The notes under the pieces were generated by a model. That model was not told the DNA's origin and searched no databases. It saw only the letters and a list, made by a program, of their open reading frames with translations. This document shows, piece by piece, positions 1 to 6,978 of a stretch of 8,087 nt of DNA. Position 1 is the first letter of the stretch, and each line of letters begins with the position of its first letter. The position numbers were made by a program, and so were the translations under genes. Source of the DNA: Candidatus Hodarchaeota archaeon. Lineage in GTDB: Archaea > Asgardarchaeota > Heimdallarchaeia > Hodarchaeales > YT1-057. The stretch is from positions 1 through 8,087 of the forward strand of contig JAEOTI010000685.1 of assembly GCA_016839955.1 (NCBI GenBank). The letters are read 5' to 3'.

Positions 1-2220
1 AATGATTTTTGGTATTAAAAAACGATTCTCATTTCCAGGTATAAGAATTACTTTCTTCCCAGTTTTACTTATGTTTTTATCACTTTTCAGTAATTTATCA
101 ATATATTCAGAATCAAATCGAACAAAAGCATTTGATCCTTTCTCCGAAAACCATGAAATCATATATTTTTCAGGAATATCATCTGCACCATCTAATACTG
201 GATGAAATGAGTCGTCTTCTTTTTTTGCAGATAAAAAATGGGATTTTAACAAAGCTCCATATTCTAATCCACAAGAAATTTTGCAGATATCATCTAACTG
301 ACAGCTTGAAACTTTTTCTAGTTGATTTAAAAAGCTCTCATGGGATGAATAAAGAAAAGATTTGTTAGGTTGTTGATAAAAGTGTTCTATTGGTATTTGA
401 ACTTCATTATCTATAATCTGCGGATTGGGATCCCAAGTTACAGCTGAATCACTAACTTTATTCTTACGACAAACCAATAGTGAAACATCAACAACTGCAC
501 CAGGGAATTCAATAGTTGGGACTAATCGTATAATTTGCATTTTTTCCAGAAGATAACGTCTTATATGGGTATAAGATGGTAAATCTCTAAGAGCTTGATC
601 TATTACAAATGCAATTTCTCCTTTTTCTCTTAATAGAGTTAGAAACCATAATTCCATGAAATATAGATATAAATTTGGTCGCTTTTTCCCTAATAACCCA
701 TAATGATTCTTGAGGAATGTTAAACGTTCTTGAGAAATTGCATGTACTTGTCTACTATGGTATGGGACGAATGGGGGATTAGTAATAACATAATCAAATC
801 CCGGATTCTTTCTATGGAAAACATCAGGAAAAACTAAAGGCCATATGACCCATTCATTTACATTTTTTAGTTTTTCAAGTTGAAAATCTCGAGAAAATTT
901 ATTATTCAACCATTCGATGTGGATGTTTCTCAATGCAACAACATAGAAATTAGAGAAAGATGACCAATGCTCTTCAATTTTTTTCCAATGTTCTTTTGGG
1001 TGTTCTATATTAGAGATATAATCAAAAAGCGCACGTTGAAATGAAATCAAGAACGCATGAGATTTTTCAAGTAAGTCATGATGATTTTTATTAGTTGGTA
1101 ATTGATGATGAAAGAGAGAATCAAAGACACGCAAATTATACTTCAATGGAAGAAATAAGGGAGTTTTACGTTTATTAGAAGGTGATGTATTTTGTTTACA
1201 TTTGTAAGCAAGCAGATTAGACCAAATGTTTAACTTTGTGAATTCAATTACTCCTGGATCTTTATCTACACCAAAAATAGTATTTAAAATAATTTGTTCT
1301 CCAATATATTCCCGATTAAAAATTTGTGGAAATTTTTCTAAGTGTTTGTCATAGTTTTTAATTTTTAAGTCAATTTTTTGGAAGAAGAGAGAAAAAGCAT
1401 CTAAAATTTCGTTAAAAGCTTGAATTAAAAAGATTCCACTTCCACAAGAAGGATCTATTATTTTAATTTCTAATAATTTCTTCATTTCGTTCATGGCATC
1501 GGAAATAGATCCGTTATTAAGATTTGAAATAGCTTTTTCTTGGATTTCTTTAACGAATTGTCCTATTGAATGATGTACAAGGTATTTAGCAAAAGAAATA
1601 GGTGTAAAAAATGATCCCCTCTTCTTTCGGGAGGCTTTTTGTTTAATGTACTTAGTTGTGCATTTTTCATCATAACCAACTATTTCAAGTTCATCTGCCA
1701 AAAATTGTTCATAAATTGAACCTAGGATATCCAGATTTATTTTTTTAAGATCATAATCAAAAAGACCTGATAAATAACGAATATTTTTATTTCCAATATT
1801 AGAAAATAAATCTAGTACTATTTTATTTGGATTGTCAACTGTTTTCAAAACAATTGAAAGTAGATTGTCAGGGATTTTCTCAACCCATTTTAATTCCTTC
1901 TCAAATAATTCTAATTTGTACGTGGAATACATTGTTATGAATATAGTGTTAATTTTTTTACCTAGATAGTAAGAGTTAGTAGAATTAGGATTCGCTTTAT
2001 AGATAATATTGAAAATTTCTTCTTTAATCAGATTAATATTATTTTCATCTAATATTTTCAAAAATATTAGCCTAGACAGGAGTTGATGAGATAAAATATT
2101 TATTTTTTGAATATCACTCGAATAATTAGATTGAAGAATTCCATTTGCTAGTAACTGTCGCCAAATCTTCAGATCTCTTAGGAATCGTTCATCTACTGTT
2201 TGTGATGTCAATTTTCTCAA
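1..2220 (-). CDS. N6-adenine DNA methyltransferase, Eco57I/type IIG restriction-modification family (partial; C-terminus off the left edge; N-terminus probably truncated)
   Basis: This gene would methylate adenine N6 in a DNA target using S-adenosylmethionine, as a methylase or combined methylase-endonuclease of a restriction-modification or related defence system. About 740 codons are in view, open to the left edge. Numbering from the TTG at 2220, I see a helical region with DERFLRDLKIWRQLLA (10-25) and LLSRLIFLKILDEN (47-60), then ILGSIYEQFL (165-174), RGSFFTP (201-207), SAM-binding motif I DPSCGSG (256-262), an acidic loop around VDKDP (318-322) and catalytic motif IV NPPF (481-484). The order motif I then IV marks the gamma class. 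From about residue 590 the sequence resembles the start of a TaqI-type target-recognition domain. No ATG precedes the conserved part: the frame is closed by a stop at 2233-2235 and only TTG codons at 2220 and 2211 are available. Relatives carry roughly 200 or more residues before the DERFL block, so the 5' end looks lost, frameshifted or mis-sequenced. Family assignment is firm; functionality and start are uncertain. Confidence 0.85.
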   Translation of the reverse strand, partial: MRKLTSQTVDERFLRDLKIWRQLLANGILQSNYSSDIQKINILSHQLLSRLIFLKILDENNINLIKEEIFNIIYKANPNSTNSYYLGKKINTIFITMYSTYKLELFEKELKWVEKIPDNLLSIVLKTVDNPNKIVLDLFSNIGNKNIRYLSGLFDYDLKKINLDILGSIYEQFLADELEIVGYDEKCTTKYIKQKASRKKRGSFFTPISFAKYLVHHSIGQFVKEIQEKAISNLNNGSISDAMNEMKKLLEIKIIDPSCGSGIFLIQAFNEILDAFSLFFQKIDLKIKNYDKHLEKFPQIFNREYIGEQIILNTIFGVDKDPGVIEFTKLNIWSNLLAYKCKQNTSPSNKRKTPLFLPLKYNLRVFDSLFHHQLPTNKNHHDLLEKSHAFLISFQRALFDYISNIEHPKEHWKKIEEHWSSFSNFYVVALRNIHIEWLNNKFSRDFQLEKLKNVNEWVIWPLVFPDVFHRKNPGFDYVITNPPFVPYHSRQVHAISQERLTFLKNHYGLLGKKRPNLYLYFMELWFLTLLREKGEIAFVIDQALRDLPSYTHIRRYLLEKMQIIRLVPTIEFPGAVVDVSLLVCRKNKVSDSAVTWDPNPQIIDNEVQIPIEHFYQQPNKSFLYSSHESFLNQLEKVSSCQLDDICKISCGLEYGALLKSHFLSAKKEDDSFHPVLDGADDIPEKYMISWFSEKGSNAFVRFDSEYIDKLLKSDKNISKTGKKVILIPGNENRFLIPKII

Positions 2221-2254
2221 GTGCGAAATGTATCACAATGCTTTTTAAGGATGA

Positions 2255-2260
2255 TTTATA
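2255..2260 (-). promoter_or_regulatory. candidate archaeal TATA box for the methyltransferase gene
   Basis: On the - strand this reads TATAAA, preceded by a T-run. It lies about 37 bases before the TTG at 2220. An archaeal start of transcription about 26 bases downstream would fall near 2231, leaving a leader of about 11 bases. GTGAT, a partial match to the complement of the archaeal 16S 3' end, lies at about 2232-2236, 11 bases before the TTG. No clear BRE is visible. In such AT-rich DNA a match like this can occur by chance. Confidence 0.3.
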
Positions 2261-2311
2261 CAAAAAAATCAAGGATAGAGAATTTACATCGGCTATTAAT
2301 AATCAAAATTA

Positions 2312-2449
2312 TTATGTCTTGATCTCCTTCCTCTGAGGAGCCACAAAGAGGGCTTCTTTAGTTTTAACATCATATGGAATGGTGTTGGAAGATTTGAAAA
2401 ATGAAGTTAGCTTTCTAATTTTATCTGTAAAATCATTAAATTCTTTATA
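2312..2449 (-). pseudogene. possible remnant of the methyltransferase N-terminus (short open stretch without a start)
   Basis: Read on the - strand, this gives about 45 codons closed by TAA TAA. It has no ATG and lies in a different frame from the methyltransferase downstream. It includes FNDFTDKIRKLTSFFKSS and then VKTKEALFVAP. This loosely resembles the start of Eco57I/type I R-type proteins, where a helix is followed by a block ending in a 'V/I-x-P' element before the nuclease core. If so, it is what remains after a deletion of the middle of the N-terminal domain. The resemblance is by eye and weak, and a chance open frame is the main alternative. Confidence 0.2.
2337..2356 (+). terminator. 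small GC-rich hairpin followed by T-runs (possible terminator or chance structure)
   Basis: GGAGCC (2337-2342) can pair with GGCTTC (2351-2356), giving a six-pair stem with one G-T wobble and an eight-base loop. It is followed on the + strand by TTTAGTTTT. It is one of the few GC-rich spots in the spacer. No convincing + strand gene ends here, so a terminator would have to stop read-through or antisense transcription from the left. The stem is short, so confidence is low. Confidence 0.2.
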
Positions 2450-2452
2450 TTA
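2444..2452 (+). promoter_or_regulatory. candidate archaeal TATA box for the gyrB-gyrA-top6B operon
   Basis: TTTATATTA fits the archaeal TATA element (YTTATATA-like). Transcription would start about 26 bases from the box centre, near 2474, which leaves only about 12 bases before the GTG of gyrB. Such short leaders are common in archaea. There is no good Shine-Dalgarno site: GAGG at 2480-2483 is just 2 bases from the GTG. The sequence upstream of the box is AT-rich and only weakly BRE-like. Placement and geometry make this the best promoter candidate for the operon. Confidence 0.45.
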
Positions 2453-2485
2453 TTCTACTTCCCATATTCTAATGGTTGTGAGGCA

Positions 2486-4429
2486 GTGAGTGAATCAGAA
2501 TATACTGCTGCAAGCATCCAAGTTTTAGAAGGATTGGAAGCTGTAAGACGAAGACCAGCTATGTATATCGGATCCGTCGGTTCTCGTGGACTTCATCATT
2601 TAGTTCAAGAGGTAGTAGATAATAGTATTGATGAAGCTATGGCTGGTGTATGTGATACAATCCATGTCACGATTGGAAAGGATGAATCCATTTCAGTAAG
2701 AGATAATGGGAGAGGGATTCCCGTTGAAATTCATCCAGAATATGGTGAAAGTGCTGTTCAGATTATAATGACGAAGTTGCACAGTGGTGGAAAATTCGAT
2801 CATAGTGTGTATAAGACAAGTGGAGGATTACACGGAGTCGGTTTAGCAGTCGTAAATGGTCTATCTGAATGGTTGACCGTAAATATTCAGAGAGAAGGGC
2901 GAATATACAAACAAAATTATTTCAAGGGAGTTCCAAGTGGGAAACTATTTGATGTCGGCGAAGCGGAAATACCTTTAGAAACTGGCACAACAATCTCTTT
3001 TTTACCAGATTCGGACATTTTTGAGGAAGTAGCATTTGATTTTGAAAAATTAGAAGCTAGAATGCGAGAATTAAGCTTTTTGAATAAAGGTGTGTCAATT
3101 ATAATAACAGATGAGAGAACTGGTGAGTTTAGTGAATTCAAGGCAAAAGAAGGAATATCGGCTTTCGTGAAGTACCTAAACTCAAATAAAGAAACTCTCA
3201 ATGAACCAATTTATTTTAGTCGAGAAAAAGACGAAGTGATTATAGAAGTAGCTTTACAATGGAATTATGGGTACGTGGAAAAAACCTTCTCATATGTGAA
3301 TAATATTAATACAATAGAAGGCGGTACACATTATACTGGATTTAAGTCAGCTCTTACACGAACTATTAATCATTATGCGAGGAGTTCTGCTATCCTTAAA
3401 GAAAAAGATGTAAATTTGAAAGGAGAGGACATACGAGAAGGACTCTCTGCAATAATTTCTGCAAAAGTTCCAGAACCCCAATTTGAGGGTCAAACTAAAA
3501 CAAAATTAGGGAACTCAGAAGTTGAAGGAATAGTCTCTTCTATTGTTTATGAACAACTAAATCAATTCCTTGAACAGAACCCACCAGTTTCTCGAAGAAT
3601 TATTGATAAAAATAAAAAGGCTGCTGAAGCCAGGATAGCTGCTCGTAAAGCGAGAGAATTAGTCCAGAAAAAAGTAATAACTGGAACCCTTCCTGGAAAA
3701 CTAACTGATTGTAGTGAAAAGGATCCAGCTCTAAGAGAATTGTTTATTGTAGAAGGTAGATCTGCGGGGGGATCCGCTATACAAGGGCGAGATAGAAATA
3801 CACAAGCGATTTTACCTCTACGAGGGAAAGTTCTCAATACGTGGAGGGCACAACAGCACAAAATCTACAAGAATGTTGAAATAGCTAGTCTTATTACAAC
3901 AATTGGTGCGGGAGTTGGAGATGTTCGGGATGAGAGAGAGAATGATAACGGTGATGATGACCTAAGTTTTGATACAGAAGCAACAAGATATGGTAAAGTG
4001 ATTGTTCTTTGTGATGCGGACGTAGATGGTGAGCATATCCAAACTTTATTGCTTACTTTCTTCTATCGCTATATGCGTCCTTTAATTGAAGCTGGGAAAG
4101 TGTTTATTGCCCAACCTCCTTTATATGCTGTTCGAAAAGGGTCAAAACCTCATTATGCGTTTAATGATGATGAGTTAGAAGCTTTAAAAAAGAAACTAGG
4201 AAGTAGTAAATCAATCCGTATTTCTCGGTTTAAAGGTCTTGGAGAAATGAATGCTGAAGACCTTTGGGATACAACCATGAATCCTATGACTCGCACACTA
4301 ATTCAAGTTTCTTTGGAAGATAGTATTCGTGCTCATGAGATGTTTGAACGATTAATGGGTGATGATCCTGAAAAAAGGAGAGAATTTATTGAAGCTAGGG
4401 CTAAATTAGCTGATAATATAGATGTATGA
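2486..4429 (+). CDS. gyrB: DNA gyrase subunit B
   Basis: This is the ATPase and TOPRIM subunit of gyrase, which with GyrA forms the A2B2 enzyme that introduces negative supercoils. The 647 residues match the short GyrB form, lacking the large insertion of E. coli GyrB (804). The N-terminal GHKL ATPase has E42 and N46 in EVVDNSIDEAM, D73 in RDNGRGIP and GGLHGVG (113-119). The transducer domain carries QTK (336-338), whose lysine contacts ATP. The TOPRIM domain has E423 and the D510/D512/D514 cluster of DADVDG for metal binding, followed by RFKGLGEM (581-588) in the tail. Two positions beside the cleavage centre differ from the usual: EGR (R425) replaces EGD, and R446 replaces the lysine of PLKGK. 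DGEH replaces DGSH. The GTG start is chosen because the MSESEY leader and the first motif fit the family and no in-frame ATG lies upstream before the stop at 2408-2410. The stop overlaps the gyrA start, suggesting coupled translation. Confidence 0.97.
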   Translation: MSESEYTAASIQVLEGLEAVRRRPAMYIGSVGSRGLHHLVQEVVDNSIDEAMAGVCDTIHVTIGKDESISVRDNGRGIPVEIHPEYGESAVQIIMTKLHSGGKFDHSVYKTSGGLHGVGLAVVNGLSEWLTVNIQREGRIYKQNYFKGVPSGKLFDVGEAEIPLETGTTISFLPDSDIFEEVAFDFEKLEARMRELSFLNKGVSIIITDERTGEFSEFKAKEGISAFVKYLNSNKETLNEPIYFSREKDEVIIEVALQWNYGYVEKTFSYVNNINTIEGGTHYTGFKSALTRTINHYARSSAILKEKDVNLKGEDIREGLSAIISAKVPEPQFEGQTKTKLGNSEVEGIVSSIVYEQLNQFLEQNPPVSRRIIDKNKKAAEARIAARKARELVQKKVITGTLPGKLTDCSEKDPALRELFIVEGRSAGGSAIQGRDRNTQAILPLRGKVLNTWRAQQHKIYKNVEIASLITTIGAGVGDVRDERENDNGDDDLSFDTEATRYGKVIVLCDADVDGEHIQTLLLTFFYRYMRPLIEAGKVFIAQPPLYAVRKGSKPHYAFNDDELEALKKKLGSSKSIRISRFKGLGEMNAEDLWDTTMNPMTRTLIQVSLEDSIRAHEMFERLMGDDPEKRREFIEARAKLADNIDV

Positions 4430-6966
4430 AGGAGTTAGAAGCCCTGACAGTTAATGATCAAGACAGTAATATCCGTGTAGTAGATATCGAAGATTCTCTT
4501 AGTCATTCTTTTCTAAATTATGCTATGAGTGTGATTGTTTCAAGAGCGCTCCCAGATGCCAAAGATGGTTTGAAACCAGTTCATAGACGAATTTTATATG
4601 CAATGTATGATAAACGTAATACCTATAATCGTCCTTTTTCAAAATCAGGAGAAACTGTAGGAGAGGTGCTTGGAAAGTATCATCCTCATGGTGATAGTGC
4701 AATCTATGATGCACTTGTTCGTCTTGCTCAAAGTTTTTCCTTACGTTATCCCTTGATTCAAGGACAAGGCAATTTTGGGAGTATTGATGGATTAGAAGCT
4801 GCTGCTTATCGATATACTGAAGCTCGAATGACAGAACTTGCTTCTTATCTTTTACAGGATATTGAAAAAGAAACTGTCGATTTTATAGATACTTATGACG
4901 CTAAACGACAAGAACCGGTTATCCTACCAACTGTTGCTCCCAATCTTTTATTAAATGGGGCCACTGGTATCGCTGTTGGAATGTCAACAAATATTCCTCC
5001 ACACAACCTTGGAGAAATAGTTGACGCATTAATTGCGATAATAGATCACCCAGAAATAGAATTAGATGGATTGATGGACATTATCCAAGGACCGGATTTC
5101 CCAACTGGAGGAGTAATATACGGAAGGTCTGGTATTAAATCCGCTTATGCCACGGGGAAAGGAATAATAAGAATTAGAGCGAAAAGCGAAATAGAAGAGC
5201 GTTCTGGTGGTAGGCACAAAATAATAATTACTGAAATACCCTACCAAGTCAATAAATCAAATTTAATTCAAGCTATTGATCAATTAGTTAAAGATCGAAA
5301 GGTTGATGGCATTACTGAGATTCGGGACGAATCGGGACGTAAAGAAGGCTTACGAATTGTTATCTCTGTCAAAGCTGGATTTGATCCTAATGTCATTTTA
5401 GCCCAGCTATTTAAACGATCTGCTCTTGAAAATTCCTTTGGTGTTGTATTTAGAGCTTTAGTTGATGGAACGCCAAAAATATTAACGTTAAAAAGTGCAT
5501 TAGTTACATTTGTAGCTTTTCGTCACGATATCATAACCAAGCGAACATCCTTTGATTTAGAGAAGAAAAAAGCGAGAAAACATATTCTAGATGCTTTGAT
5601 AATTGTTCCAGATAATCTAGATAGAATTATTGAAATAATTAGAAATTCTTCCATTGAAGATGCAAAAAACCAATTGATGTTAGAGTATAATTGGGATGAA
5701 ATTCAAACAAAAGCAGTTTTAGATATGTCTCTTCGACATTTATCTCAATTGGAAACAGAAAAAACGCAAATTGAATATGATCAGATTTTAGAGGAAATAA
5801 AAGATTTAATTGATATTCTTTCATCTGATGAACGGATTTTTTCAATAATTAAAGAGGAACTCATCAAACTACGTGACAAGTTTACGGATAATCGTAGAAC
5901 AGAAATTGTACGAGAGAGTGATGAAGGTTTTATTGACACAACTCAACAGAAAATAGCTGATCTAATACCTGAAAAGACTATTGTAATAACTAGAACTTAT
6001 AATGGCTATATTAAAAGTATGGACACTATAGCTTATGATACACAACGAAGGGGCGGTAAAGGAAAATTCGCGTTAGATATGCATAAAGAAGATGTTGTAG
6101 AAGATCTTATCGTTGCAAGTACTCATGACACAATATTATTATTTACCAATTTAGGAAAGGTTTTCGGAATCAAAGGCTTTGATATTCCTATGGCTCGGTC
6201 ACGAACTAGTAAAGGAGTTTCATTAGCTCAACTAGTTCAATTAGCTTCAGGTGAATTAGTTCGTAGTATGATCGCTATATCAGAGTTTTCAGAAAATGAA
6301 TTTCTAATTATGGCAACTGAAAAAGGGAAAATAAAGAAAACACCCCTAAGAGATTATTCTATCCTTCGGCGAAGTGGAAAGGCAGCAATTCTTTTGATTG
6401 ATGATGATAAATTAATTGATGTCCGTAGAACCGATGGATCAAATCAAATTCTTCTAGCTACAACTAATGGTATGGCAATTCGCTTTATGGAAAGTAACGT
6501 TAGAAGTATGGGTAGAAAGACAAGAGGAGTAATTGGAATATCATTATCAGACGATGATTTTGTTATAGGTATGGCTGCAGTTCCTCAGGAGGTAGTTGAA
6601 AAAGAAACATACTCATTGCTCACTATTACTGAAAAAGGCTATGGAAAAAGAACAGACTATTTAAAATATCGATTAATTAGACGGGGTGGAAAAGGAGTGC
6701 TAAATATGAAAGTAGATTTAGCAGGTCCCGTCGTTGGAATAAGATCTGTTTCAGATCAAGATGAGCTTATGATAATTACATCTAAAGGAAAATTAATCAG
6801 ATCAAAAATTTCAGAAATTCGTCAAACAGTATCAAGAAATGTAAAAGGGGTACGAGTGTGTAGATCTGACGATGATGATCGAATTGTTGCCTTTGCAATT
6901 TTAGAATCCGCTATAGATAATTCTAACGATGATAATGCCCCAAATTCAGAGGATTCGAACACTTAG
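4426..6966 (+). CDS. gyrA: DNA gyrase subunit A
   Basis: This is the DNA cleavage and wrapping subunit of gyrase. The 846 residues are close to the usual length. The N-terminal part holds the winged-helix domain, with [13 protein letters not shown] (83-95) and the R129-Y130 pair in RYTEARM. Y130 is the catalytic tyrosine that bonds covalently to DNA. IPPHNL and the coiled-coil tower follow to about residue 500. The C-terminal beta-pinwheel starts near 510 and contains the GyrA-box QRRGGKG (540-546), needed for DNA wrapping. This makes it a gyrase rather than topoisomerase IV. S91 and D95, equivalent to E. coli S83 and D87, are the quinolone-sensitive type. The segment before the tyrosine reads [10 protein letters not shown] rather than the usual DGDSAAAMRY. 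The tail (830-846) is short, acidic and Asn/Ser-rich. The ATG overlaps the gyrB stop (ATGA). There is no upstream Shine-Dalgarno site, which fits coupling to gyrB. Confidence 0.97.
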   Translation: MKELEALTVNDQDSNIRVVDIEDSLSHSFLNYAMSVIVSRALPDAKDGLKPVHRRILYAMYDKRNTYNRPFSKSGETVGEVLGKYHPHGDSAIYDALVRLAQSFSLRYPLIQGQGNFGSIDGLEAAAYRYTEARMTELASYLLQDIEKETVDFIDTYDAKRQEPVILPTVAPNLLLNGATGIAVGMSTNIPPHNLGEIVDALIAIIDHPEIELDGLMDIIQGPDFPTGGVIYGRSGIKSAYATGKGIIRIRAKSEIEERSGGRHKIIITEIPYQVNKSNLIQAIDQLVKDRKVDGITEIRDESGRKEGLRIVISVKAGFDPNVILAQLFKRSALENSFGVVFRALVDGTPKILTLKSALVTFVAFRHDIITKRTSFDLEKKKARKHILDALIIVPDNLDRIIEIIRNSSIEDAKNQLMLEYNWDEIQTKAVLDMSLRHLSQLETEKTQIEYDQILEEIKDLIDILSSDERIFSIIKEELIKLRDKFTDNRRTEIVRESDEGFIDTTQQKIADLIPEKTIVITRTYNGYIKSMDTIAYDTQRRGGKGKFALDMHKEDVVEDLIVASTHDTILLFTNLGKVFGIKGFDIPMARSRTSKGVSLAQLVQLASGELVRSMIAISEFSENEFLIMATEKGKIKKTPLRDYSILRRSGKAAILLIDDDKLIDVRRTDGSNQILLATTNGMAIRFMESNVRSMGRKTRGVIGISLSDDDFVIGMAAVPQEVVEKETYSLLTITEKGYGKRTDYLKYRLIRRGGKGVLNMKVDLAGPVVGIRSVSDQDELMIITSKGKLIRSKISEIRQTVSRNVKGVRVCRSDDDDRIVAFAILESAIDNSNDDNAPNSEDSNT

Positions 6967-6970
6967 GAAG
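6965..6970 (+). promoter_or_regulatory. probable ribosome binding site for top6B
   Basis: AGGAAG overlaps the gyrA stop codon and lies 8 bases before the ATG at 6979, a workable Shine-Dalgarno spacing. The match to the 16S 3' end is partial. It supports the ATG at 6979 and translation linked to the end of gyrA. Confidence 0.4.
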
Positions 6971-6978
6971 TTATACCT

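Noticed and set aside
2..368. Two short + strand open frames at the left edge
   Set aside because: Both are antisense to the methyltransferase target-recognition region, whose - strand frame is continuous and family-like.
2145..2336. A 63-codon + strand open frame overlapping the methyltransferase 5' end and spacer
   Set aside because: Its first half lies antisense to the conserved methyltransferase block, no family is recognised, and no ribosome site is visible. It is most likely a shadow frame, although its end just before the hairpin at 2337 is notable.
2472..2489. A five-codon ATG...TGA minicistron overlapping the gyrB GTG start, as a possible coupling leader
   Set aside because: So short a frame is expected by chance, and the predicted transcript start lies at about the same place, so it may not even be transcribed.
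2917..3861. Two - strand open frames of 94 and 99 codons inside gyrB
   Set aside because: They are shadows antisense to conserved GyrB domains and show no recognisable protein features.
4426..6966. GyrA as topoisomerase IV subunit ParC
   Set aside because: The intact GyrA-box QRRGGKG and full C-terminal pinwheel indicate gyrase.
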